Position numbers and translations under genes: made by a program. From NCBI GenBank assembly GCA_029891345.1, contig CM057009.1, forward strand, positions 92,427,416-92,491,415: a DNA stretch of 64,000 nucleotides, read 5' to 3'. The notes under the pieces were generated by a model that did not search any database, was not told the origin of the DNA, and saw nothing but the letters and a program-made list of their open reading frames with translations. Shown piece after piece: positions 1-10,305 of this stretch; position 1 is the stretch's first letter; every line of letters starts with the position of its first letter. This DNA is from Dryococelus australis (Eukaryota > Arthropoda > Insecta > Phasmatodea > Phasmatidae).

Positions 1-378
1 CTCTAACAAGTCCGCAACTTACAGGTTAGGCCTTAATTTCATGGCACATTAGTGATCGCAACCGCGCTTGCAAAAATTAAACACACTGCAATTGTTAATT
101 TATAAACTTACGCAGATAACATATCCTTATAGACACAATAATTGTGCGATATCTTTCACAAATGTACCCATAGTATATACGAATACACTTAAACACTGGA
201 CTCGCATGACCCGGCTCGTACACATTTTCAGACATTAATATAAGTTTTCGTTCGCTGGCAAATAAATCAAAAATGAATTATAGTTTCAAGGCGTGTTTAC
301 ATGCCAAATTCACATTTCACAATTGTAAGAATAACACAAAGTTAGAGAAAATTCAGAAAACTAGTGAGTTCACATAGC
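1..378. other. Unannotated AT-rich sequence
   Basis: I see no coding frame, repeat pair or RNA gene here. The stretch runs up to the 5' truncation point of the LINE scrap that follows. Confidence 0.5.
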
Positions 379-775
379 ATTGTATGGCACAATGGTGCGG
401 CCAATGTTAGAATATGCTGCAGCAGTATGGGACCCGGAGGTGGAGGTGCAAGAACTGGAAAAGGTGCAGAGAAAGGTTGCAAGATGGGTGAAGGGTAGGT
501 GGAGAAGGCAAGGGCAGGATGATGAGGAAAAAGGGAACTATAGACCATCAGTGATGATGATGGAAATAGGGTGGAGCTCATTGAAGGACAGGAGGAAAGT
601 TGAATGGTTATACAGGATGTACAGGGTGGTGAATGAAGAGTGAGGATATGAGGGAGTGGAATGTGTTGAGGGAGGAATTGGTGTCTGTAAGAGGGGTTGG
701 TAAATTCAGGAAGGGAATGGAAAAGGAGTTGGTCGGGTGAAGGAGAGTTGAGAGAGCTCGCCACCGGGCGGTAGC
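379..775 (+). mobile_element. 3' fragment of a CR1-like LINE (ORF2 C-terminus)
   Basis: The plus-strand frame at 380-643 encodes the C-terminal region that follows the reverse transcriptase in CR1/Jockey-type ORF2 proteins, with the motif TMVRPMLEYAAAVWDP and a basic tail. It matches the end of the much larger LINE at 26.4-31.1 kb (minus strand), for example in the shared LEKVQRK and QGQDDEE stretches and in the shared terminal motif around 740-775. Compared with that copy it has lost a block after MYRVVNEE, so the frame breaks, but it keeps a segment (GWSSLKDRRKVEW) that the large copy lacks. It is a 5'-truncated, dead copy of the same family; the catalytic RT domain is absent. Confidence 0.85.
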
Positions 776-782
776 CTAATTG

Positions 783-823
783 AGTGTGTGTGTGTGAGAG
801 CGCGCACGCGCGTTTTTTTTTTT
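783..823 (+). repeat. (GT)n / GC-alternating / T-tract tail of the LINE scrap
   Basis: A short (GT)n run, then alternating GC/GA, then ten or more T. It lies at the place where the large copy of the same LINE has a (TATG)n-like tail, so it is probably the variable 3' microsatellite tail of the element. Confidence 0.6.
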
Positions 824-1080
824 ATCACTCGCAATGCTTTTCAATTCATTGTAAAACAAAAGTTGTCTCTCCCCCGCATGGCTGCTTCATTTGTAACACA
901 CTCGCAGACGACTTCAATAGCGTATTATATTCTATTTTAGTACGGTCAAGTTTTACCATAACTTTTAAAAGCTCCTAGTCGTCCAAAACTATTTCCTGGG
1001 ATATTTTAAAGGCAAATGTACAGGAACGGGAAGTACAACACCGTATACAGCACTTCCCATCTGTCTATCTATCTAATCAA

Positions 1081-1602
1081 AAACGTGCAAAAACACGTCA
1101 CCTTGGATTTAACCGTACAGCCATTCAATCCTTTAATTCATAATACAAGAAATGTAAAAACAAAAATGTGGGTATTCACGGCAGAAAATTATCAAATTCA
1201 TAAAATCCAAACTCGCAGGAAAGTCAAACGGCACAAACATATAGTGATGCCGAGGTTAAAAAATATGAACCATGCACTACGCCGGATACTACACTACATA
1301 CTATACAAAACAACACTTAAAATTAAACCTATATAAACTAAAGCGTGCAAAAGCACGTGGCCTTTGATTTAACCATACAGCCATCAAAATCGAATACAAG
1401 AAACGTAGAAAACTATTTAAAAAACCTGAATAACACAACAGAAAAACATCAAAACTCCTATAATCCAAAATTCGAAGGCCCAATAAACTCGCAGGAACGT
1501 CAAACAGCACACACACATAATGACGTCGAGATTCCGACGCCGAGGTTCGAAAATACGAACCGTACACAACGACGGATACTGCACTACTACTTAAATGTAA
1601 AT
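1081..1602. repeat. Diverged tandem duplication, period about 259 bp
   Basis: Two head-to-tail units, 1081-1340 and 1341-1602, share blocks in the same order: CGTGCAAAA(A/G)CACGT, ATTTAACC(G/A)TACAGCCAT, AAACTCGCAGGAA, GCCGAGGTT and CGGATACT. The units differ by substitutions and small indels. The short frames crossing it (for instance 1345-1608) show no known domain, so I do not call genes. Confidence 0.75.
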
Positions 1603-2188
1603 AATTGACAACTTTACATATTTATCCGCGAAATTTATTTGTAGTTATCTGAGACAAGCACACTCACACTTAATGTATATTATTGTGTAGGTCAAAAACG
1701 GTTGTATGTTAATTTATATCGATTTTAAAACTCATAAAATTACACGTGAAAGATAGGGTGATACAATGTTTTTTTTGGCTACTGTCGATCACGTGACCTT
1801 TTACCTGAAAACAACCATCTAACTCCACGCTATAAGCTGGCTTCACTTGTTAACACTGCACGGTATATGACATAGCCACCCCTGTTGATACAGGAAAAAA
1901 TCGAAGGATGGCTGACTGACGGAAGTGACGGATGGTTGTGAGCCAAGCATTACTGAATAAGGCTACTTTTGCCTGGTTGGCTGTGCGTAGACACAAGCAC
2001 TGCACGGGGTTAGTCCAAAAATGGTGGAAGGACAATATAAGGAAGTCGCCTAAAAACGAGAGACCCTGATGCCAGCGCTCCTAGAGGTGCGAACTGTTCG
2101 TATGGTAAAAAGCTATTTAATGAATGGGCAGTTTGAGTATTTTGGTTGCGTTTTAATTCAAATTTTTTCAGCTGCATGGTTATTTACA
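1603..2188. other. Unannotated sequence upstream of the THAP remnant
   Basis: AT-rich, with no convincing coding frame. The minus-strand frame at 1850-2035 matches no known family. If the THAP unit was ever expressed its promoter would lie here, but I cannot point to a core element. Confidence 0.4.
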
Positions 2189-2544
2189 ATGGCAAGAAAG
2201 ATTTGTGCAGTTTTCGGCTGCAATAATTACAACGTTGCGAACGGCAGCAAGTCCTCTTTTAGATTCCTAAAACATGCAAGTCAGTAAGTACACGAGCTGG
2301 AGTAGAAAACATTTTCCATTGTCTTAATATTGTCAGTGTGTTTTATTGCAAATTCCAATCACACGTTACCATACTTTACTTAAATACTATTTGTCATTTC
2401 GTAGGTGCAAGCAATGGGTGCAGAAATGTAAGAGAGCAGACCTGGATGCAATCATAAAGAACAGGGCCTGGTGGTTTATACACGAGAACAGTGTGTTACA
2501 ACCATTTTAAAAAAGAGAATTTTCGCAACCCAAATTTGCTTTAA
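2189..2544 (+). pseudogene. Two-exon THAP zinc-finger remnant
   Basis: The first exon (ATG at 2189) encodes a short protein start with CAVFGC, the first C-x(2-4)-C pair of a THAP DNA-binding domain, followed by SFRFLKHAS, like the family's F-x-F-P block. A splice donor (GTAAGT) begins at 2284 and an acceptor AG ends at 2404. Joining them keeps frame and adds CKQWVQKCKRADL, which contains the invariant tryptophan. The last zinc ligands, CYNHF (Cys at 2494, His at 2503), lie in the +1 frame, so there is a frameshift between about 2445 and 2490. The spliced frame instead ends after about 67 residues at a TAA (2508-2510). THAP domains occur in cellular regulators and in P-element transposases; no downstream transposase domain is visible. 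Exon structure is inference, the motifs are seen directly. Confidence 0.65.
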
Positions 2545-2736
2545 CAGGGTCAAGAACAAAGTCAGTTGAGTCTCACAGCTGCTATTTATAATTGTTTACA
2601 ATGAAGGGTCATACGAAGTTTGATAGTCCTTAACAAGTAAGGTGCAGGTTTGTATTTACTGGAGTGACACCTTCGAAAAATAAAAGCAAACAATGTTTAC
2701 ATATTCAGTGTTGGTGTATTAAACTGTCTGGAGCCT

Positions 2737-2739
<3 letters not shown>

Positions 2740-2806
<67 letters not shown>

Positions 2807-2839
2807 ACACACACACACACCCACCCCCCCCCCCCCCCC
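2740..2839. repeat. Compound microsatellite (AG)n-(AC)n-poly-C
   Basis: About 31 AG units are followed by about nine AC units and then a nearly pure C tract of roughly 18 bases. Frames reading across it are artefacts of the repeat. Confidence 0.97.
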
Positions 2840-2944
2840 TAAGTGAGCAAAAGGTTCTACTTTAGGTTTTGGCTCTATACTAATCTCTGTTGAGAGTGGT
2901 TGACTTAGATTATTATAAACAAAATAAAATATCTCTGAAGGGTT

Positions 2945-2962
2945 AAAAAAAAAAAAAAAAAA
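2945..2962. repeat. Poly-A tract
   Basis: Eighteen consecutive A at the left edge of the minus-strand gag-protease fragment. It may mark a junction with unrelated sequence or a slippage-prone site inside the element. Confidence 0.8.
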
Positions 2963-3330
2963 TGTGTTGAGCTTGCATATCTGACATACAACCTGTTGAT
3001 ACCATGAAGTCGGCACCTAAAATAAAAGTTACACCTAGTATTTCAGGAACCAAACAATTGTGTATCCACATAAAATCATCAATTTTCAATTTCAATTCAG
3101 CCGAACACAAAAGGGGTAAAGCATTGCTAGAGGCAGTATGACATTTGACATCAAATGGCTCAATACTATTTATTAACTTCAAATTTTTTAACTAATAGAA
3201 AAGATCACCAGAAATGATTGTGCGTGCAGATCCTGAATCTACCAATGCCGAAACTAACAATGGTCCCAAGTTCACTTCAATACAAGGGGCGGGTCTTTTT
3301 TTGATACCTACTACATTGAGAAAGTTGACT
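2963..3330 (-). pseudogene. Ty3/gypsy aspartic protease remnant
   Basis: On the minus strand a retropepsin domain can be read. Its catalytic DSG is at 3231-3239 in the context ALVDSGSARTIIS, preceded by APCIEVNLGPLLVSALV. Farther on is ILGADF, the conserved hydrophobic-G-x-D/N block of the second half of the fold, with the frame at 2943-3182 ending in the poly-A tract. A stop interrupts the two halves (around 3180-3195). The domain processes Gag-Pol in LTR elements. It follows the gag below in the expected order, but no reverse transcriptase follows, so the element is truncated on this side. Confidence 0.75.
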
Positions 3331-3439
3331 TTAAAAAATGCTATAATGATTTTTTATTTCAGAAAGGTCATAAGGACCAAAAATACATTGAAAATGGCGT
3401 CCTAGTTTAGCTGACTACACAAGGTGAGCAATAAACTGT

Positions 3440-4984
3440 GAATTGGCAAAATTACCAGAAAAGTGTGAATGAACGCTCACTTTTCGTCCCTGCGGGACTT
3501 GTTTTTTGCTAAACGTTTGGGGCAGCGAGGTATGAGGTGACCCACCTCCTTACAATGAAAAAAAGCCCGGGTGAAACTGGTATAGGTACACTGATTTTCT
3601 TATCAATAAAATTACCTGATAACTCAGTCTTTACCATGTTAATACTTGAATGGGTTGCCTAGCCTCAAATTTTTTGTCGAGGGCAGGTCCTGAGCTCCTA
3701 ACCTGCCTGTTTTGTGTTTAAAAACTTCGATGCTTTTGATCCACGTAACAGATATTTTGGGAATGAATAGAAAGACTACCCAACTCAGAAAAGGTAGTTT
3801 GTTTGCCCATGAATACGAGACGGGAATGTTCTTGGGCCTCCAAATCCTCTAATATGATGTTGACTAGTTCAGCTTCAGGAAGAACTAAACACAAAATAGC
3901 AGTTGAATCTTTAATGTTACTTACGTACGCTGGCAAAGTCTCGTTAACATCCTGGAGCCTGTGGCACATCACAAACAGTACCTGGTCTAGCAATCTGGCA
4001 AGGATGAAATACTGAAGAACATCAGCATGGTACTTATCAAAGGTGAAATGTTGTGCTATGGCATACCTGGTTCTCTCACTAAGTGGACCCTGTGTGAAAG
4101 GATAAATTATGTCAAGTATTTTGTTTTCAGGAACAGTATTACTTTGGTGTAACTTTATTATTACTATTTTTAGAAATTTCAATAGTTTAGTTACTTATAA
4201 CACATCAGCAGATGGAAAGTCTCTCAACATGTGTCCCAAGGGGTGTGTTAGTTTGCCAAAGGAAGTGGTCACACAGATTTGTGGGGTAGGTACCACTGCT
4301 GATGCCATGGGGGGTGGGGGTAGACGAAACAGAGCCAACCAGGGTTCTTGATGATGTGGTGGTGAGATGAGCTGAAATGGGATGTGACATAGAGTGAAAA
4401 GCATGTGCACATGGTTGCGAAACAGAAGGGAAGCTAACAAGGTTGTCTTGGGTAGGTTTGACAACTGAGATGGCAGTGGTATCTGTACTGATGCTGAGGG
4501 TGGTGAGGTGTTCCTCAACAGTATCAACCTGGGATTCAGTGGGAGTCTACTGAGCTTCAGATACTTCTAAATTACACACAGCTTCAAATAGGGTTCGTGT
4601 CCGAGCAAAAACATTTTTTATAGACTGGGCATAATGTTCAATAAGTTGGTCTGCACAAGTAAGTAGATTATTGGTACACCCTTTTAAATTAGTGAGTCTA
4701 TTTTTAAATCTCAAATATTTTGCAGGACTAGTGTCATCGACAATATTATCCCAGATTTCCTGAAGGGAAATAATTTTTCATGCACAAAGTTTGTACTCAT
4801 TCCCAAAATTCATGGAAGCAACAATTTCGGGGTTTACATGAGTGTTGGTATTCAGTGCGGCACACAGGGAAATTCTCCCTGCCATAAACTTATTTTCTGG
4901 GGGCTCAACTCCTCTGATGGCGCACTCATAAAATATTTCGTACCCTACTAAATATTCGAGGATGAGAGTGACCATGCTGAACAA
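3440..4984 (-). pseudogene. Ty3/gypsy gag remnant with damaged zinc knuckle
   Basis: Starting from a Met at 4984, the minus strand encodes a Gag-like protein in broken pieces: an N-terminal part (4984-4778 and beyond, with SLQEIWDNIV), a linker rich in Ser/Thr/Pro (about 4530-4200), and a capsid region (4182-3718) with SERTRYAIAQHF, RLLDQVLFVMCHRLQ, and FSELGSLSIHSQNI, typical of gypsy capsids. Near 3522-3563 is a CCHC knuckle of the form C-KEVG-H-LIPR-C, but the first cysteine codon reads TTT (Phe). Several stops break the frame. Gag would coat the element's RNA. Order gag, knuckle, protease is as in Ty3/gypsy elements. LTRs for this fragment are not identified. Confidence 0.75.
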
Positions 4985-5150
4985 ATCTTACACAAAAACA
5001 AACACACAAAGGGAAACACTAACACTAGTGTCAAAAGTTACACACAAACTGGTAAGTGTAACACACAAATAATTATAGACCTAACCTACATTTAGGCCCA
5101 CAATATCACAAAAGGTATGTGTGAGGGTTTGTTAAAACAATGAGGCCACA

Positions 5151-6582
5151 CATTGTGCGGTATTGGCACACATCTTTAAATTCCTATGCGACACTTAATT
5201 TTTAAATGTGTCAAAATAGTTTTTGTTATGAGTCACTGAGAATTTTAAAATATATCCTTGTGAGTTCCATATAAGTTACTTTTGAAATTTATAGGTTGTC
5301 ACTGAGATAAGCCAACTTTAAGTTATTTTATAAACTTAAATTTTTAATCATTTTATTTGTTATTGAAATTGTGAATTTTATAATTACTTAGGTTCCTAAC
5401 ATTTAACTTCATTTTACTGACTTCGAGTATATGATATCTGTTTCACCTTTAATCTTGATTGCAAGAATTTTTATATATTAGTAAATCTTTTTTAAATACC
5501 TTAACCATTTGATTATATCGACATTTTAATTACTCTGGTAATTTAATTGCTTCATGCTTACTTGGAATTATCCGAGTTGTGTAACTTATATTTAAAGTCA
5601 ATTTGTTTTGTAAATTATAAATTTGTTTTTTAGTTTGAAGTTTTTGAGATGATGTAATTTTAATAGAGGTCTAGTGGTCTATTTCTGTTTTCATGTTGAT
5701 ATGTATTTCGACAATTGTTTTATTTGGTCGTATAACTAATTCTTATATTGAAACTTTATGCACTAATTATGCATTGATTACAAATCACCCTCAGTTGTAT
5801 TTCCCCTGTGATTTCAATTTTACTCAGAATTGGTACTTGGAGAGAGTCTTCTTAAAACTCGCTAAAGCCTTTCCAAGTGACTGTTTCGTCTGTTCGTTCC
5901 TGACTTGACTGGATGTACGCTGCAGCATTGACAATATATAGTGTTTCACGTCCATCGCTACCCCCTTCCACACTTTGTTTCTTGTGCAGCTGTGTGGGCA
6001 GAGCTTTCGTGCAGCCACATACTTGCGGCATGACTTCACATAAAAACATCTTTGGATCACATGAAAGTTAGCCAGTTTCGCTAATGCATACATCGGTTTT
6101 GGTCACTTTCATACTCCTGATGCCATCTAGTGGCGATGTTGGAACTACCCTGGACTGCTAATTTCGATTTCGATGCGCCGTTGTTTATGACCACTCCTAA
6201 CTTTCTCCCCACCATTCCCAAACATTGTTCCTAGGCTCGCTGCCATCATGATGTGTTGCGGACATGCGGTGGCCATGAGGTGGTTTGTGGGGACTTAAGC
6301 CATTTGGTGTTTTACATTAAAATTTTGTGTATCATGTAGTGGAGCCTAGTATTTTTTTTGTGGTGATGTGAATTTTTATTTGTTTTTTATTTTTGTGCAT
6401 CTCTCCATGATTTCGGCATTCTTCTGGATAATGTAGTAATTTTTGTCTCTACCCTCACGGTGAGTACTTCTTCAATTTGTTAGCCTCGTTTGTGTCCCTA
6501 ATTAATTCTTTACTCACCATTTTCATAAAATTGTATTGTATGTTGTAGTGAAGTTTCCCCTTGGTGCCTCGGCTTTCAACTT
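5151..6582 (+). mobile_element. LTR-A, left copy, part 1
   Basis: This segment aligns along its whole length with 33329-34745. Matching landmarks are the start (…TTGTGC(C/G)GTATT…), GACTGGATGTACGCTGCAGC, GATGCCATCTAG and GATGCGCCGTTGT. The intact right copy begins TGTTGTG and ends CATAACA; here the first two bases are changed (CATTGTG). The LTR is cut by the gypsy element inserted at 6583 and resumes at 15796. Frames inside it have no known domains. Confidence 0.85.
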
Positions 6583-7828
6583 TGATGTGGTGTTATGTGG
6601 TCAGATGAGGACTGCGGTAAATAGAAAATGTTTAAAATAGAAGTTTAGGATTTTGATTACCCAGGGTGACAGACATTATTCTCCAGAATAATGCCAATGA
6701 TGTCGGTAGAGCTGACTCGTCCTAAGGGCCGTTCGGTCGACGACCACGGTGTAATCACTTCAGGGATTGGAAGTATTCCTCTGAAAAATATTCTATATAT
6801 TCTTGCTTGCAGCGATGTGGGGTATTCGGCTCTCCACACACCTGTATGGCACTTAGTTATGTTTGCAATTACATCTGACCATTGAAAAACACTCATTATA
6901 CTCTCTGCATACTTGAAGAAAAATTTGCAGGAGATAAACGCCTTGCGGCTACCTGAAATAAATACCAGCGGTATTTTGCATTAATGCCTAATTTATTTAG
7001 TATCACTCTACACACCTCAGTTGAGGTAACATACACTTGCTGCTTTACTAGACCATCCAGCATGGGTTAACAGAATAAAATACACATGGTCACAATGTTT
7101 TAGATTGACCGAATAAAATACACCCCGGCAATGCAAGCACTGAATGGTACGAGGGGCAGAGTCTCGGTGGCAGATAAAACAAACGGTTCCAGTTGATTAA
7201 TAAAGTCTATCACTGAATAAATGATTATGCACAAAGTTGATGGCCATGAGAGCACGAAACATGAGTCACGATGTAACGTGCTGCACCCCTCGCAAGACAG
7301 ACTATGAATGACATGGAAAATGGCTTGGCGGGCTAGCACTCCATGTGGAACTACTTTCTATACATCACCCTTGCCTGAAAAACATTTTAAACTTGCCTTG
7401 GAGATTTACACATGTCTCTAAAATCAAGTCATTCACAACAAAAGAACATACGTGCATAATAAAACTATGATATGAGGTGAGGATGGTTACATGTGAGAAT
7501 GAAAAATATAGTGATAAACAAAAACATTTCAAAAGAATACACTGGGGCATTAAGGAATTTAACTAGTGCATTTATATGTACACATGGCTTGGTGTATCAC
7601 TTGTGTTGCTGTTAAGCTCTTTAGAAACCTAATACATGAACAAATGGGATCTCCTTTCATATCACTGCCACTCACTGCACTTGCATTACTCCGGTAACAC
7701 TACCACTGCACTGCACCTTCACTGCCTGCTGCATAGAGTGGGCACATTCACTGTGTTGCTTGTGGAGTCCTTGCTGTTTCGGTGCGATGGGCAGACAGAC
7801 TTCTGGGACGGGTACATAGCACACATCA
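6583..7828 (-). repeat. Gypsy LTR (3' LTR on the minus strand)
   Basis: Starts TGATGTG and ends CACATCA on the plus strand, a perfect 7-bp terminal inverted repeat. It aligns with 14512-15795 throughout; shared landmarks include CGGTAGAGCTGACTCG at 6704 and 14650. On the minus strand a TATA-like TATAAA lies at 7571-7576 and an AATAAAT near 7000-7005, consistent with U3-R-U5 running right to left. Confidence 0.92.
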
Positions 7829-7843
7829 TCCCCCCCTTCCCCT
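7829..7843 (-). other. Polypurine tract of the gypsy element
   Basis: Read on the minus strand, the bases immediately before the 3' LTR are AGGGGAAGGGGGGGA and are followed directly by the LTR start TGATGTG. This is the position and composition expected for the plus-strand priming site of an LTR retrotransposon. Confidence 0.88.
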
Positions 7844-8178
7844 GAGACTGTTTGCAGTCGCACACATCACTTGCAGCAGAGGCATAACCTGGCATCTGCT
7901 CGTCATTTACGTAACGCATAAGGGCTTCTGCCCTGCTCCTTATGCTCCGGAACCACTAGCTGTTGCCGATGTACACTGCTGTCTTGCACTCTGTGACGTT
8001 GGAAAGGCCACTCACATCGTACATCCCGTCGGCAGTTGTCTCTTCTGCTGTGACCATCGAAGATGCCAGGAGTCCACTGAACTGTGGTCTTCGCTGTCGC
8101 CTCTGTTGTCTTTGTGCACATGCTGCTGTCAGAACCGGTAGCTTCCCGGACAGGCGACTACTGGGGGTAATCGGCCAC

Positions 8179-9093
8179 TCATGCGTGACTCCCCGGCTGT
8201 TGTTGGCACTGCTTCTCAACTTGCTGACGTGCTATCCCTATTGTTTGTTTGGGCTGTGACAACGGGCATCCTATAGCCAGATAGGGAACCTTCCCCAGAA
8301 GAGTCGCGCTTGGTCCGAGTCTCGGGCCCTGGACGGGGTCCCTTGTAGCTATTATGCCATCAATTACTTCTGTATCGGACTTCCGATGCTCGCCCTCTGG
8401 TGCCATGTTGCCGAGCGACATCGTGCTTCCTGCACCTGCTGTTGTTGTGCCTGGGGGAGGTGCTGATGCACCCTCCTCACTCGTGCTCTTTTCCGTTAGT
8501 TCCTCCCCGAAATCACCATCGTAGGGCTCTGGATCACTTGCAAACTGCTCACATCCTTCATGCTCCTCACTGGCAACCTGCTCTCCACTTGCTTGAGATG
8601 TTGGGGACGAAGTTTCCACTGCATTTCCATTGTTCCCGTCACCTGTGTCCACACTTGCCTGACACCTGGTGGATGTGGTCTCGTCCAGCATCGACCGTGC
8701 TTCAGCATCTTGTGGGGGCACTCCTGTAGGAGGTGCAGCACCAACTTCCTCTTCACTCACGTGTGTTCCTTGCTCGGCAGGTGGTGTGTCGTCGTGGGAT
8801 GTTTTGACTCCGTGTGCATCTTCGCCACTGACGTCTTCAGGCGACAGAACGATTGTGTCACAATGTGCCCTTAAGCATTTCCTTCCAGCTCGGATCAGGT
8901 AGGTGCCCGATCCAATGCCTTTGATGACCTGGTGTGGTCCCGTCCAGCGTGCAGCGAGTCCGTTGCAGAAGTTCTGTTGCACAATGGACTGCAGCTGTGC
9001 TTTCAGGTACACCTGTTGACCTGGTCGTAGTGCTGGTGGAGGCTTAGTACTCGTGGTGACCTGCCCCGCAACGTAGAGCTTCTGCCGTTCCAC
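8179..9093 (-). pseudogene. Gypsy integrase C-terminal domain with long acidic tail
   Basis: This 304-residue frame begins with the integrase C-terminal, SH3-like region: PGQQVYLKA, then LAARWTGPHQVIKGIGSGTYLIR, the usual 'GP-x-V' block that precedes the end of gypsy pol. After about residue 80 it becomes a roughly 200-residue stretch rich in Glu, Ser, Thr, Gly, Pro and Ala without recognisable fold. It is the longest open frame in this element. No signal peptide, transmembrane segment or cysteine pattern suggests an envelope protein. It lies directly before the 350-bp 3' non-coding stretch and the polypurine tract. The rest of the integrase is upstream in other frames. Confidence 0.8.
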
Positions 9094-9141
9094 CTGTTCT
9101 TTGTTATTTTAGTGGTGTTTATCGCGCCATACTGTGTTGCC

Positions 9142-9990
9142 TCAATTGCTATCTTCACTTGTGTTTTGCAGGCATTCCCTTTCGCCGGATACTGTTAGAT
9201 TATGCCCTAACAGTACGTCTTCTGGCATGTTACCTGTTGCAGCATTGACATGCCAGCGAATGGTGAAGAGAGCGGCGAGCAGGTGTTCTGCCCAGCTTGT
9301 GTGTAACTCACCCACACAGAGCCGTAGTTGCGCCTTCAGATCTTGAATGCGATGCTCTGTAGGGTGAGCTCTGGGATGGTACACTGCCATCTTCAAAAGG
9401 TGCACCCCGTACTGACTGCACGTTTCCTGCCACTTTCATCCAGATAATAGAGTTCCGTTGTCAGTGAGCACCTGTTTAGAGTACCTCGGGTGTGCGAAAA
9501 ACTCTCGTTCTAGGATTTTCACAATACTTGTCACTCCTGGGCTGCTCATCGCATAAGCTTCAATCCACCGGGAAAAATTATGTGTTGCCACATGGATAAA
9601 TCTTTCCACCCCCTCCCTGATATTAGTGGGCACGGCCCCAACAAGTCGAGGCTGACGGTCTTGAAGGGCCGTCAGGGCAAATGTGGTTGTTGCTGCTCAA
9701 TTCCTTCATTCCCGCCCGATTTAAAAGTTTGACACTTCACATAGTTTTGCACATTCCTCCTCATGTCACGTGACAAACCTGGCCAGAAAAGTGTTGTTTC
9801 ACATTCCTTAGTGTCTGTTCCGTTTCTGGGTGTCCCTTTACATGACTGGCGTGCACGTGGTCTAAAACTTTTTTCCTGCTGTTTGGTGGCACGTACAGTT
9901 TCCATTTCATTGTGTCCTTTGCTCAGCAAGCTCCCAATCTATTGTCAATTACACACCATTGTTATAATGCTTACGTCTCATGCAGTACAT
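9142..9990 (-). pseudogene. Gypsy integrase core and zinc-binding region
   Basis: Reading right to left: a degenerate zinc-binding region with FWPGLSRDMRRNV and YVKCQTFK (about 9930-9720); the first catalytic Asp in VSLDLLGPCP (about 9660-9620), then a frameshift; IHVATHNFSRWIEAY, where the usually conserved Asp is His (codon at 9580-9582); the second catalytic Asp in LTDNG (about 9455-9470); and the catalytic Glu in HPTEHRIQDL (about 9340-9370). Integrase would insert the cDNA into the genome. The three DDE residues are individually visible but split across frames, so no functional enzyme can be made. Confidence 0.85.
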
Positions 9991-10305
9991 TTTTCTTCCT
10001 TGCCAGTGCACAGTTGTCTTGTGCGTTCACTATTTCATGGTACAAGGCATCGACTAACACTTCTGTGTTTACAACCTGCAGTTTTTTAATGTTAATCTCC
10101 CGGAACATCTCTTGTGAATCGGGTGGTTACATGTCGTCCCATTTCGCCTCATCTGTGACGATCGTGCTCGTGTCTGGAATGTGCGATAAACTATCTGCTA
10201 ACTGATTTACTTTCCTGAGGAGAGGTCTCACAGGGAAGTCATACGACTGTAGGAGCATCGCTCACTGGGCCAGCTTACTTCTTGCCTCCATCACGTGCAC
10301 CCATA

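Noticed and set aside
2705-3016. Minus-strand frame containing long Ser-Leu and Gly runs
   Set aside because: Those runs are the translated microsatellite. The part NLSQPLSTEI may be residual protease-RT linker but is too short to call.
5110-5150. Possible primer-binding site making LTR-A the 5' LTR of the minus-strand gag-protease fragment
   Set aside because: The spacing to the gag start would fit, but the sequence matches no tRNA end I know, and the polypurine tract at 33318 shows LTR-A runs in the plus orientation.
8400-8902. Overlapping plus-strand frames (for example 8400-8729 and 8560-8874)
   Set aside because: They are antisense shadows of the minus-strand integrase tail, whose composition keeps several frames open.
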